Below, piece by piece: positions 9,584 to 18,883 of a stretch of DNA of 48,079 bases. This DNA is from Ferrovaceae bacterium. Its GTDB lineage: Bacteria; Pseudomonadota; Gammaproteobacteria; Burkholderiales; Ferrovaceae. Made by a program: the position numbers and the translations under genes. Position 1 is the stretch's first letter. Each line of letters starts with the position of its first letter. The stretch spans positions 1-48,079 of the forward strand of contig DAIDLC010000012.1 in NCBI GenBank assembly GCA_027449685.1, given 5' to 3'. A model generated the notes under the pieces. The model was not told the origin of the DNA and did not search any database. It worked only from the letters and a program-made list of their open reading frames with translations.

Positions 9584-10713
9584 GGGTTGATCTTGGCGGG
9601 TTGAGCGACCACCGTATCGCCCTCGGCCAGAGAATCGGGCGGACTGAGAACCACTGCATCGTTCGTGCTGATCCCGCTGAGAATTTCCAGGTTGTCTCCC
9701 AGATCACGGCCCACTTGTACCGGTTTGAGGTGCACGCGATGGCCTTCGTCCACCGTGGCCACGGCGGTGCCGGTGGCGCGAAAGATCAGGGTGTTGGCAG
9801 GCAGTACCAGTACGCCGTTGGCCGGACGCATCTGAAAGTGGGCTTCCAGATAGCTGCCGGGCAAGAGAAGTCCGCCAGGATTGTCCAGTTGCAATTCCAG
9901 CAGTTCCGTATGCGTGGCAGGATCGATGGCTCCAGACCCATGGGTCAGGGTGGCGCTCCAATGTTGGCCGGGCCGTGCCGGCAGGGTGAAATAGATGCTC
10001 TGGGACAAATCCAATTGGGGGACTTCTGCTTCTGGCACGGGTACATACACGCGCAGACGATGAATGTCAGCCAGATGGAAAAGTTCCGTGGCTTTGCCAT
10101 TGGCGCTGCCATTGTCCACCAACGTACCCACGTCCACATTGCGTACTGTCACAACGCCATCAGCAGGGGCTTCGATGCGGCGGAATTGGTCCAAGGCCCG
10201 CAAGCGATCCAGATTGGCACGGGCTGATTCCAGCGCAGCCAGCTTGGAAGCCGCGTCCAGACGATGATTGTCCACGTCCTGGGGGGATACGGTATGGGTG
10301 GGCAATAGCTTGGCGTAACGCTCGGCAGTGACCCGCGCCAGTTCCTCATCGGCCTGGGCCTGACGCAGCTGCGCCTGAGCTTGAAGCAGTTGGGCATCCA
10401 CATCCGGAGTGCTCAATTCGGCGATGAGTTGTCCCGCCTTGACCCGGGTTCCGATGTCCACATTCCAGTGTTTCAGAAAACCGCTGCTATGGGCGTAGAT
10501 GGGCGCTTCGGTCCAGGCTTGCAACTGCCCGGGCAAGACGATGGAGCCGGCTTCCTGTGGAAGATGGGGCTTGAGGGTGGCTACTTGCCAGTGTTGCATC
10601 TGCAAGCTTTCTTGAGCCAAAGCCTGCTGCTGCTGCAGGCGCTGGGTGATGCCCCAGGCCGCCAATGCGCCCAGGCCCAGCAGCCATCCAGCCGATTTCC
10701 AGGTGATGCTCAT
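9580..10713 (-). CDS. RND efflux periplasmic adaptor (HlyD/AcrA family)
   Basis: A 377-residue membrane-fusion protein with one N-terminal membrane segment (SAGWLLGLGALAAWGI). The first biotinyl-lipoyl half is around WNVDIGTRVKAGQLIAEL and an alpha-hairpin follows it. The second half is around PADGVVTVRNVDVGTLV, followed by a beta-barrel region with GLLLPGSYLEAHFQM. No metal-binding N-terminal domain is present, unlike the Cus adaptor in this window, which fits an organic-substrate pump. It overlaps the pump gene (10710-10713) and the outer-membrane gene (9580-9583) by ATGA, giving a tightly coupled tripartite operon. Confidence 0.88.
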   Translation of the reverse strand: MSITWKSAGWLLGLGALAAWGITQRLQQQQALAQESLQMQHWQVATLKPHLPQEAGSIVLPGQLQAWTEAPIYAHSSGFLKHWNVDIGTRVKAGQLIAELSTPDVDAQLLQAQAQLRQAQADEELARVTAERYAKLLPTHTVSPQDVDNHRLDAASKLAALESARANLDRLRALDQFRRIEAPADGVVTVRNVDVGTLVDNGSANGKATELFHLADIHRLRVYVPVPEAEVPQLDLSQSIYFTLPARPGQHWSATLTHGSGAIDPATHTELLELQLDNPGGLLLPGSYLEAHFQMRPANGVLVLPANTLIFRATGTAVATVDEGHRVHLKPVQVGRDLGDNLEILSGISTNDAVVLSPPDSLAEGDTVVAQPAKINP

Positions 10714-13700
10714 GGGGTTACCTCGTGAGTGCGGGAGTGGGAGTTGGAGGGGATCAAGCTAAACAGGATGGGCACCAGCCACAAAGTGGCCAGGGTGGCG
10801 AGCATCAATCCGCCGATCACGGTACGCCCCAGAGGAGCATTCTGCTCACCCCCTTCGCCCAGACCCAGAGCCATGGGCAACATGCCGATGATCATGGCAA
10901 GAGCCGTCATCAGTACCGGGCGCAGGCGGGTACTGCCTGCTTCCAGCGCGGCTTCCAGGGCAGACAGCCCATCCTGGAGACGTTCCTTGGCAAAGCTCAC
11001 CACCAGAATGCTGTTGGCGGCGCCCACGCCCATGCACATGATGGCGCCGGTCAGGGCAGGCACCGACAGGGTGGTATGGGTCAGGAACAACATCCATACC
11101 ATGCCCGCCAACGCCGCGGGCAGGGCACCCAGAATGATCAGGGGATACAGCCACGACTGGAAATTGACGACGATCAGCAGATATACCAAGACCACGGCCC
11201 CCATCAAACCCCACATCAAGCTACTGAAAGACTCGTGCATGGTTTGCACCTGGCCACGCACCATCACTCGAGTGCCCTTGGGCAGCTTGTCGTGATTGCG
11301 ATCCACGATCTGTTGAATCTGGTGTGCCACCGTTCCCAGGTCGGTGTCCTGCACGGATCCAAAAATGTCGATGACCGGTTTGACGTTGTAATGGCTTACC
11401 ACGCCCGGCCCCACGTTGTGCTGAAAGCTGGCCAGATTGGCCAGCAGTTGGGGCGGTGTCCCCGGGGCAGCGCCAGTGATGGGTAGACGCTTCAGATCAT
11501 CCAGGGATTGCAAGCGGTACTGGGGAGATTGCACCGATACGTTGTACTGCACGCCGTTTTTGGGATTGGTCCAGAAGCTGGGCGAGGTCTGGAAACTGCC
11601 CGACAGAGTGGTCATGAGATTAGTGGCGATGTCCTGTTCGGTAAAACCCAGGGTTTGGGCCAGATCGCGATTGATATTGACATCGATTTGGGGATTGTCG
11701 AAGGGCTGCTGGATGCGCAGGTCTGTAGCCCCCGGGATGGTTTTGAGTTGGGTGAGCAGTTGATTGGCAAACACCTGGTTTTCTGCCAGGCGCAACCCCG
11801 TGATCTGCACGTCCAGTGGGGCAGGCAGGCCAAAGTTGAGAATCTGGCTCACGATATCGGCCGGCAGGAACGCAAAGGTCACCCCTGGAAAGGCACTGCG
11901 CAAACGTTGCCGGAGTTCATGCACCAGTTGCGGGGTAGGCGTGTGGGAGCTCTTCAGGGTGATGAAAATATCGGCATCGGCCGAGCCAATGGGTGCCGAT
12001 GTGCTGTAGGACAGGTTGATCCCGCTGTAGGGGAGGCCAACCACGTCTACCTGAGACTCCAGTTGACGCCCCAGATGTTGGCGGATGTTCTGTTCCACGG
12101 CATCGCACAAGGCGGTGGTGTCCTCGATGCGGGTGCCGGTGGGGGCGCGCAGGTGCAGCTTGATCTGGCCCGCATCCACCTCCGGAAAAAAGTCCTGGCC
12201 GATCCAGGGAAACAGACCCAAAGAGAGGGCGATCAGGAGGTAACTGACCCATAGAAAGCGTTTGGGTCGGCTGCGCAGCACTTGCTCCAGATGACGGTGA
12301 TACCCTTGGCGCATGCGCTGAAAACCGTTTTCAAAGCGCTGATGCAGGCGCGCACCCCAGTGCTGGCCGGGAGCCCCGTGACCATGCGGTTTGAGCCAGT
12401 ACATGGCCAGGGTGGGTACCAGGGTACGGGACAAGATCCAGGAGGCCAGCATGGCAAACACCACGGCCTCGGCCAGGGGCACAAACAGGTAATGGGCCAC
12501 CCCGGTGAGCAGGAACATGGGGATGAACACGATACAGATGGCCAGGGTAGATACCAGCGAGGGCATGGCGATTTGCCGCGCGCCGTCCAAAATGGCGGTG
12601 GTGGTGTCCTTGCCCTGTTCCAGGTGCCAGTTGATGTTTTCGATGGTGACCGTGGCGTCATCCACCAGTACCCCCACAGCCAGGGCCAAACCGCCCAGGG
12701 TCATGATGTTGATGGTCTCCCCCAGAGCCGACAGCAGCATCAGAGAAGAAAGCACGGACAGAGGAATGGAGACGGTGATGATCAGCGTGCTGCGCCAGGA
12801 CCCCAGAAACAGCAGGATCATGGTGCCCGTGAGGGCAGCGGCGATCAGCCCTTCACGCACCACACTGTCGATGGCAGCACGCACAAACAGGGACTGGTCT
12901 CCGGTGGTGTGAATGTCCATCTGCGGGGGCATGTCGGCCCGCACCTGGGGCATCAACCCCTTGATGCTGTCGATGATGTCCAGCGTGGAAGCGGCGCCGG
13001 TTTTGAGCACACTCATGAGCACAGCGCGCCGCCCGTCAACCCGTACCACATTGGTTTGCGGTGGGGCCCCATCGTACACATGGGCCACGTCACGCAGATG
13101 AATGAGTCCCCCCTTGGGGGTTTTCAGGGGGATGTCATTGAGTTGGTCGATGGTGGAGAAACTGGCATTGAGGTTGATGACGTATTCCCGGTGGGCAATT
13201 TTTTCCGTGCCGGCTGGAACGATGAGGTTTTGCAGGGCCAGCGCGCGTGTGACGTCGTTGGCAGACAACCCTACATTGCGCAGGGCTTCAGGTTCCAGGT
13301 CCACCTGCACCTGGCGCATGCGCCCGCCAAAGGGATAGGGTAGAGATGCGCCAGCCACGGTGGCTAACTGGGTGCGAATGAAGTTGTTGCCAAAGTCGAA
13401 GATCTGCCCCTCGGTCATGCGCGAACTGGCCAGGGCAAGTTGAATGACCGGCACGCTGGAAGCGTTATAGGCCAGAATAAACGGCGGTGTGGTGCCCGGA
13501 GGCATTTGACGCAGCAAGGTTTGGGAAACGGACGTGATTTGAGCCACGGCCAGATCCTCGTTGACCCGCGGTTGAAAAAAATATTTCACCACGGCAATCC
13601 CGTTGAGGGATTGGGATTCCACGTGCTCGATGTCATTGACCGTGGTGCTGGCCACACGTTCCGTGAAGGTGGTGATGTGATCGGCCATGCCCTGGGGGGG

Positions 13701-13862
13701 CATGCCGGCATAGTTCCAGATGACGGACACCACGGGAATATTGATGTTGGGCAGGATGTCCGTGGGGGTACGGCGAATACTGAATACCCCCATCAGCACG
13801 ATCAACAGCGCCATCACCAAAAAGGTGTGCGGACGTTGCAAGGCCAGTCGGACAACCCACAT
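10710..13862 (-). CDS. RND multidrug-type efflux pump (HAE family)
   Basis: A 1050-residue inner-membrane RND transporter. The N-terminal membrane segment and ILPNINIPVVSV match hydrophobe/amphiphile exporters. TM4 has LALAVGVLVDDATVTIENI, with the paired Asp residues of the proton relay in drug-type (not heavy-metal-type) RND pumps. The second repeat ends with GVGAANSILVVSFAKERL and RLRPVLMTALAMIIGMLPMALGLGEGGEQNAPLGR. It is the first gene of the leftward operon and lies 305 bases from the divergent CHASE gene. Substrate is unknown; the co-operonic GntR regulator and small-molecule-binding proteins suggest an organic acid, aromatic or haem-like compound, which is inference. Confidence 0.9.
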   Translation of the reverse strand: MWVVRLALQRPHTFLVMALLIVLMGVFSIRRTPTDILPNINIPVVSVIWNYAGMPPQGMADHITTFTERVASTTVNDIEHVESQSLNGIAVVKYFFQPRVNEDLAVAQITSVSQTLLRQMPPGTTPPFILAYNASSVPVIQLALASSRMTEGQIFDFGNNFIRTQLATVAGASLPYPFGGRMRQVQVDLEPEALRNVGLSANDVTRALALQNLIVPAGTEKIAHREYVINLNASFSTIDQLNDIPLKTPKGGLIHLRDVAHVYDGAPPQTNVVRVDGRRAVLMSVLKTGAASTLDIIDSIKGLMPQVRADMPPQMDIHTTGDQSLFVRAAIDSVVREGLIAAALTGTMILLFLGSWRSTLIITVSIPLSVLSSLMLLSALGETINIMTLGGLALAVGVLVDDATVTIENINWHLEQGKDTTTAILDGARQIAMPSLVSTLAICIVFIPMFLLTGVAHYLFVPLAEAVVFAMLASWILSRTLVPTLAMYWLKPHGHGAPGQHWGARLHQRFENGFQRMRQGYHRHLEQVLRSRPKRFLWVSYLLIALSLGLFPWIGQDFFPEVDAGQIKLHLRAPTGTRIEDTTALCDAVEQNIRQHLGRQLESQVDVVGLPYSGINLSYSTSAPIGSADADIFITLKSSHTPTPQLVHELRQRLRSAFPGVTFAFLPADIVSQILNFGLPAPLDVQITGLRLAENQVFANQLLTQLKTIPGATDLRIQQPFDNPQIDVNINRDLAQTLGFTEQDIATNLMTTLSGSFQTSPSFWTNPKNGVQYNVSVQSPQYRLQSLDDLKRLPITGAAPGTPPQLLANLASFQHNVGPGVVSHYNVKPVIDIFGSVQDTDLGTVAHQIQQIVDRNHDKLPKGTRVMVRGQVQTMHESFSSLMWGLMGAVVLVYLLIVVNFQSWLYPLIILGALPAALAGMVWMLFLTHTTLSVPALTGAIMCMGVGAANSILVVSFAKERLQDGLSALEAALEAGSTRLRPVLMTALAMIIGMLPMALGLGEGGEQNAPLGRTVIGGLMLATLATLWLVPILFSLIPSNSHSRTHEVTP

Positions 13863-14167
13863 GAGTGCGAATACCTGAATTTATCGATTATGGATTATCG
13901 ATAATAAGCCAATCGAGGATTTCCTGCAAGCGACCCGCCACTGACCTGACGGCCACCAGGGATCAACAAGAGACTCATCTCCCCTGCGTCGACAAAATTG
14001 TCTTTGCCGCTCACATGCGCGCTAAAATATGCGTGAGGCCGCCGGTAGTCTCTAGTACCTCCTTGGTATACCTTCCCATCCAGTGTTAGCCGGCCGTTTT
14101 ATGCTTGAAGGTACATCGAGGTATCTACCATCAGGATTATTTTAATAATATTAGGCTTGGCCCGGGA
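13863..14167. promoter_or_regulatory. Divergent intergenic region with TTATCGAT direct repeats
   Basis: This gap separates the leftward efflux operon from the rightward CHASE gene and must carry both promoters. TTATCGAT occurs at 13881 and again at 13895, exactly 14 bases apart, with the second copy forming the palindrome TTATCGATAA. They lie about 19-42 bases upstream of the pump start codon, where a repressor such as the operon's GntR protein would block transcription or initiation. I see no open gene. An AT-rich stretch near 14140-14155 precedes the CHASE start. No promoter boxes are convincing by eye. Confidence 0.45.
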
Positions 14168-15205
14168 ATGAACAATTCCAATCCAAACGATAAAGACCCA
14201 CAAAACCGGGTTGATTATCTCCAGCAGTTGGCTGCGCAGCGAGGCAGACTACGCATCCTGCCTTGGTTAGTGCTTTTGCTTTTTCTGGCCGTTACTCTGG
14301 TGGCTGTGGAATTTTCCAAACGGGCGATTGATCGGGAGGCAAGAGAGTATTTTCAGTATCGAACCAGGGACGCCACAGAGCGCATCTTGAGTAGAATCCA
14401 TTTGTATGAAGAGTCATTAAAAGGGGCCCGCTCTCTGTTTGATGCGGAAGGACAAGTCAACCGCGCACAGTTCAGGAGTTATGTTTCCGGGCTTCAATTG
14501 AAAAATGACTATCCAGGGATTCAGGGCCTTGGGTTCTCCTTGATCATACCCCCAGCCAGACTTGCGGAACATCTGCAAGCCATCCGCGCGCAGGGTTTTC
14601 CAGAATATCGAGTATACCCGGCAGGGGAGCGCCCACTGTATACCTCCATCATATATCTGGAACCTTTTGACTGGCGCAATCAGCGAGCGTTCGGGTTTGA
14701 CATGTATTCCGAACCCATCCGGCATAAGGCCATGGACGCTGCGCGGGATACTGGTAATGCCCAAATATCTGGCAAGGTGGTCCTGGTACAGGAAACCCAG
14801 AAGGACATTCAAGCGGGATTTCTGATGTACATTCCGGTATACAGAAGAAATGCCCCCTTGAACACGGTCGACCAACGCCGGTCCAATATAGTGGGTTGGG
14901 TCTACGAAGCCTTCAGAATGGGCGACCTGATGAATGGGGTATTCGTCAATCGACCAGAGGAGTTGGTTCTTCAAATTTATGATGGCGGTTCGGTACGCAG
15001 GGATTCCATGATGCTGGAGCTCAATCCCGGCAGAACGGAAGCGGTTTCCCCGCGTTATTGGAAGGTACAGTCCATTAGTCTGGCTGGCCAAGATTGGACC
15101 TTACATTTCTCATCCACTCCGGAATTGGAGTCACGTTTTAAATTTTACCAGCCTTATGGAATCGCCATTATTGGATTATTGGGCAGCGTACTTTTTTTGG
15201 CGTGA
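14168..15205 (+). CDS. CHASE-domain sensor, N-terminal part of a split cyclic-di-GMP protein
   Basis: About 345 residues: a first membrane segment (ILPWLVLLLFLAVTLVAVEF), an extracytoplasmic CHASE domain (AREYFQYRTRDATERIL, then RSYVSGLQLKNDYPGIQGLGF and YPAGERPLYTSIIYLEP), and the beginning of a second membrane segment where it stops at GLLGSVLFLA. The ATG at 14168 is preferred; an upstream TTG (14105) would also be in frame. The stop lies just after a run of seven T (15192-15198), and the next frame continues precisely what a full-length protein needs. With one more T, or a -1 ribosomal slip on T TTT TTG, the second membrane helix would run on as FFGVTWLQINGRMRS. It is therefore half of one gene, either frameshifted or recoded. 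Confidence 0.8.
   Translation: MNNSNPNDKDPQNRVDYLQQLAAQRGRLRILPWLVLLLFLAVTLVAVEFSKRAIDREAREYFQYRTRDATERILSRIHLYEESLKGARSLFDAEGQVNRAQFRSYVSGLQLKNDYPGIQGLGFSLIIPPARLAEHLQAIRAQGFPEYRVYPAGERPLYTSIIYLEPFDWRNQRAFGFDMYSEPIRHKAMDAARDTGNAQISGKVVLVQETQKDIQAGFLMYIPVYRRNAPLNTVDQRRSNIVGWVYEAFRMGDLMNGVFVNRPEELVLQIYDGGSVRRDSMMLELNPGRTEAVSPRYWKVQSISLAGQDWTLHFSSTPELESRFKFYQPYGIAIIGLLGSVLFLA
15191..15205 (+). promoter_or_regulatory. Slippery heptamer T TTT TTG before a stop codon
   Basis: In the reading frame of the CHASE ORF the codons are CTT TTT TTG GCG TGA. This gives the X XXY YYZ arrangement U UUU UUG two codons before the stop. A -1 slip yields CTT TTT TTT GGC GTG ACC and joins the PAS-GGDEF-EAL frame without loss. 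The run of seven T is equally prone to transcriptional slippage, replication slippage or a sequencing error. Confidence 0.55.
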
Positions 15206-18078
15206 CCTGGCTACAAATAAACGGCCGAATGCGCTCTGCCAGTCTTGCATTAGATCTCAACCAGGACCTTCTGGACATTCGGACCCAGTTGCAGAGCGAG
15301 AATACAAAAGTCAGTGCTATTCTGCATCATTCCAGTGACGGCATTTATATTCTTGATCGAGAGGGACGCCTCATCGAGGCTAGCGAGTCTTTTTGCCGCA
15401 TGCTGGGATATGCGCGCAATGAAGTCCTCGGAACAAGCGTCATCCAGTGGGATACTCAGTGGAGTGATCAAGAGGCATTGCGCTCTACTTTGGCCCAACA
15501 ATTTGCAAGTACTGCGCTTTCCTTGTACGAGTCCAAACATCGTTGCCAGGATGGCACGATCATCGATGTGGAGGTGTCCAGTTACCCCTTCGTGCTCAAT
15601 GGCAACCCAACCCTGTTCAACTCATCAAGAGACATCACCAAGCGTAAGGCGCTAGAACGCAGCCTTCAAAAAGAAAGAAACTTGAATGTTTCGATCTTGA
15701 AATTGGCAGGGCCGATCATTCTGGTCATCGACACAGAAGGAACGATTGTCAGCTTTAATCGAACAGCCGAAGAGTTGACGGGTTATAGCTTCGAAGAGGT
15801 CAATAAAGAGCCTTACTTCTTTATAAAATTTTTGCCACCAGAAGAACGTCCCAGAGTGGAGGCAATATTTAGTGCCGGGGTGCGCTCGGGAAGCATCATG
15901 CCCCATGTGGAAAACTATTGGCTGGATGTTCAGGGTGAAAAGCGCCTGATTAGTTGGTCGAATTCCATGTTGACCAATGAGGAAGGCCATGTTCTCTCGG
16001 TGATTGCCGTAGGCATTGACATTACCGAGCGCAGACGTGCTGAGGAAGAACTGATATCCAGTCAGCTGCGCTTGCAGGAAATATTGAATGCAAGCCCAAT
16101 TTCTGTGCGGATTGCTACTCTCCAAGGACATCATATCCTGTTTTTCAACAAGGCCTATGCAAATCTCATCCGGAAGTCTGACCCTGCCGAAGTTGATCCT
16201 GTAAAATTTTACTGTTATCCAGAGGTGTACGAAGAGATACTCACTGAATTGAGCCGTGGTGATGCGGTGATCAATCGCCAAATCAAACTGAACATCATGG
16301 GAGATATTGTTTGGGTCCTGGCCAGTTACATGCTTGTTAATTATATGAATAGGGAGGCAGTGCTTGGCTGGTTTTACGAGATTACAGCCCTGAAGAACTC
16401 TGAAAATGATCTGCGGGTGGCTGCCACGACCTTCGAATCCCAGGAAGGGATGATGATAACCGATTCTGAGGGAAATTTTCTGAAGGTGAACCGAGCGTTT
16501 TCAGAAATTACGGGATACTCGGCGGACGAGGTTATTGGGAAAAATCCGCGCTTACTCCAGTCCGGGCGAATGGAGAAGTCATTTTATCATTCGATGTGGC
16601 AGTCCATTCGTGACGATGGGTTCTGGTTGGGAGAAATCTGGAATCGCCGCAAGAATGGTGAGTTATTTCCCGAGCAACTGATGATTACTGCCGTGAAGGA
16701 TGGCGAGGACCATGTCACCAATTATGTTGGATCGTTCATGGATATCACCGAACGAAAGCTGTCCGAGTCGCAAATCCAGCACTTGGCCTATTTCGATTAC
16801 CTTACAGAGCTTCCAAACCGTAGATTGCTACATGATCGACTGCAGCAGGATTTCAAACGGGTAACACGCAATCAATCTTCTCTGGCGTTGCTGTGTATCG
16901 ACCTGGATCGATTCAAGGTCATCAATGATACTCTCGGGCATCACAAGGGAGATGTGATGTTGATCGAGGCTGCCAAACGTATCCGACAACATGTAAGAGA
17001 TTCGGATACCGTTGCACGCCTTGGTGGCGACGAATTCACCATTATCCTGCCCGAGTACGGAGAGATTTCGAGTATTGAACGGATTGTGCAGAACGTCGTG
17101 CGTGTTCTTGGGCAACCTTTTGATCTTGGGGATGGAGATGTGGGGCATATTTCGGGTAGCGTGGGCATTGCGCTTTACCCCCAGGATGCCGATAGCATCG
17201 AGCATTTAATGAAACATGCCGATCAGGCCATGTATGCGGCAAAGCAAGCCGGTCGAAATGGTTTCCGATTTTTTACCAAAAACATGCAGGAAGAAGCCAA
17301 TGAACAGTTGGCACTGACTAACGATCTTCACCTTGCCATCGAGCGTGGCGAACTGGAGGTGTATTTCCAGCCGATTGTGGATGCGCGTAACGGCAAGATT
17401 GAAAAAGCCGAAGCATTGTTACGCTGGCATCATCCGTATCGAGGCATGATTGCGCCAGGTGTATTTATCCCCTTGGCTGAAGAATCGGGTTTGATTCTTG
17501 AAATCGGTGAATGGGTGTTTGCGGAGGCGCTAAGAAATATTACAAAATGGAAGTACAGCACCGGAAAAGTGATTCAGGTGAGCGTGAACAAGTCTCCTGC
17601 ACAGTTCTTGCGACCTGAAAAGCATCCTTGGCTGGATGTTTATCTGGCTTCAGACTTGCCCGATAAATGCATTGCTGTAGAGATTACGGAAAGTTTGCTG
17701 CTTTCAGAATCAGAACGAGTAACACTGGATTTCGTCAATTTCAGAAAAAACGGGATCGAGTTGTCGATCGATGATTTTGGTACCGGTTACTCGGCACTTT
17801 CCTACCTGAATCGCTTTGATGTGGATTACCTGAAAATCGATCAGATATTTATCCAGAAAATTACGACGGACCAGGCGAGTTGTTCCTTGACCGAAGCGAT
17901 CATTTTAATGGCACATAAGCTGAATATTCGGGTGATTGCTGAAGGAGTGGAAACCAAAGCGCAAAGTGATTTACTCAAGTCTTTCAACTGTGACTATCTG
18001 CAAGGCTTTCTCTATTCGAAACCCGTTCCTTCCGCCGAATTCGAGCAGTTACTGGTTATGAATGAAACACGGCTTTAA
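15202..18078 (+). CDS. Multi-PAS GGDEF-EAL cyclic-di-GMP enzyme, C-terminal part of the split sensor
   Basis: 958 residues with four PAS-like modules at roughly 38-150, 165-275, 285-390 and 410-520, the last ending in the classic YVGSFMDITERK PAC motif. The GGDEF domain is at about 525-690 and the EAL domain at about 700-950. The GGDEF motif is intact (RLGGDEFTIIL, near residue 608). The EAL domain keeps AEALLRWHHP (EAL at about 737) and DDFGTGYSAL (about 857), so both cyclase and phosphodiesterase activities are possible. The first residues complete the membrane helix begun by the preceding ORF. A GTG at 15202 overlaps that ORF's stop (GTGA) but has no convincing ribosome binding site, favouring expression as a frameshift fusion. 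It probably senses an external ligand and adjusts c-di-GMP. Confidence 0.85.
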   Translation: MTWLQINGRMRSASLALDLNQDLLDIRTQLQSENTKVSAILHHSSDGIYILDREGRLIEASESFCRMLGYARNEVLGTSVIQWDTQWSDQEALRSTLAQQFASTALSLYESKHRCQDGTIIDVEVSSYPFVLNGNPTLFNSSRDITKRKALERSLQKERNLNVSILKLAGPIILVIDTEGTIVSFNRTAEELTGYSFEEVNKEPYFFIKFLPPEERPRVEAIFSAGVRSGSIMPHVENYWLDVQGEKRLISWSNSMLTNEEGHVLSVIAVGIDITERRRAEEELISSQLRLQEILNASPISVRIATLQGHHILFFNKAYANLIRKSDPAEVDPVKFYCYPEVYEEILTELSRGDAVINRQIKLNIMGDIVWVLASYMLVNYMNREAVLGWFYEITALKNSENDLRVAATTFESQEGMMITDSEGNFLKVNRAFSEITGYSADEVIGKNPRLLQSGRMEKSFYHSMWQSIRDDGFWLGEIWNRRKNGELFPEQLMITAVKDGEDHVTNYVGSFMDITERKLSESQIQHLAYFDYLTELPNRRLLHDRLQQDFKRVTRNQSSLALLCIDLDRFKVINDTLGHHKGDVMLIEAAKRIRQHVRDSDTVARLGGDEFTIILPEYGEISSIERIVQNVVRVLGQPFDLGDGDVGHISGSVGIALYPQDADSIEHLMKHADQAMYAAKQAGRNGFRFFTKNMQEEANEQLALTNDLHLAIERGELEVYFQPIVDARNGKIEKAEALLRWHHPYRGMIAPGVFIPLAEESGLILEIGEWVFAEALRNITKWKYSTGKVIQVSVNKSPAQFLRPEKHPWLDVYLASDLPDKCIAVEITESLLLSESERVTLDFVNFRKNGIELSIDDFGTGYSALSYLNRFDVDYLKIDQIFIQKITTDQASCSLTEAIILMAHKLNIRVIAEGVETKAQSDLLKSFNCDYLQGFLYSKPVPSAEFEQLLVMNETRL

Positions 18079-18121
18079 GCGAACCGGGTCTGTCCGGTTG
18101 TGGGAGCGACTGAAAGGACGT

Positions 18122-18883
18122 TCAGGAACCGCTGAACCAGTTGTACCCCTGGTCTTCCCAATAGCCTCCGGGGTATTCGTTGGTGACAAAAATTGCCCGG
18201 ATATGTTTGGGATTCTTGAAGCCCAGCTTGGTTGGAACCCGCAGTTTCATGGGAAATCCATACTTGGCTGGAAGAATCTGGTCGGCGTAACGAAAGGTCA
18301 ACAGCGTTTGTGGATGTAGCGCCGTGGCCATATCGATGCTGGTGTAATAATCGTCATCGCATTTGAAGCCAACGAATTTGGCACTGGTATCGGCTCCAAC
18401 CCGTTTCAGAAATGCGCCAAACGGGGTTCCGCTCCATTTGCCGATGGCACTCCACCCTTCCACGCACACATGTCGTGTGATCTGGGATACCTGGGGCAGG
18501 GCATAGAGTTCGGGCAAGGCCCAGGGTTTCTTGTCCTGAATCAGCCCTGCCAGTTCGAGCCGGTAATCTGCCTCATCGATGACCGGCACCTCGTCCTCGT
18601 CGTAAAACGCATTGAATGGAAAGGGGTGGGTGATGGCGGATTCCGGATATTCGGGGGCCAGCTTGCGGGGATCGAACAGCCACCCCTGTACCCGGTCATT
18701 CCAGGCTGACATGGCGTGCAGTATTTGATCCACATCTTTCTGCTCCGTGATCTGACAGCCAGAGAGCAAGGACAGCGCGCCCAGGGTAAGACTTTGACGC
18801 AAAAATAGACGCCGCTGCAGGTGCTTTAGGGTGCTGGATTCGCCTTTGGAGAGCAAGTTTTGGACAGTGATGATCTTTTTCAT
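18122..18883 (-). CDS. Periplasmic molybdopterin oxidoreductase, sulfite-oxidase/MsrP-like
   Basis: 253 residues. After a signal-like N-terminus with a possible lipobox (LGALSLLSGCQ) and an arginine pair (QRRLFLRQSL) that could serve Tat export, the Moco domain has TRHVCVEGWSAIGKWSGTPF. Its Cys is the expected molybdenum ligand of the sulfite oxidase/YedY fold. YTSIDMATAL and YGFPMKLRVPTKLGFKNPKHI complete the domain, while the C-terminal dimerisation domain of true sulfite oxidases is absent, as in MsrP. It overlaps the cytochrome b gene by ATGA and is followed across a divergent gap by MsrB and MsrA, supporting a methionine-sulfoxide or related reductase role. It is not an exact MsrP ortholog by eye, so the substrate stays open. 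Confidence 0.8.
   Translation of the reverse strand: MKKIITVQNLLSKGESSTLKHLQRRLFLRQSLTLGALSLLSGCQITEQKDVDQILHAMSAWNDRVQGWLFDPRKLAPEYPESAITHPFPFNAFYDEDEVPVIDEADYRLELAGLIQDKKPWALPELYALPQVSQITRHVCVEGWSAIGKWSGTPFGAFLKRVGADTSAKFVGFKCDDDYYTSIDMATALHPQTLLTFRYADQILPAKYGFPMKLRVPTKLGFKNPKHIRAIFVTNEYPGGYWEDQGYNWFSGS

Noticed and set aside
10725-13343. Very long open frames antisense to the HAE pump (up to 353 codons)
   Set aside because: They are rich in Gly, His and Gln in the manner of antisense frames and carry no recognisable domain, while the opposite strand encodes an intact RND pump.
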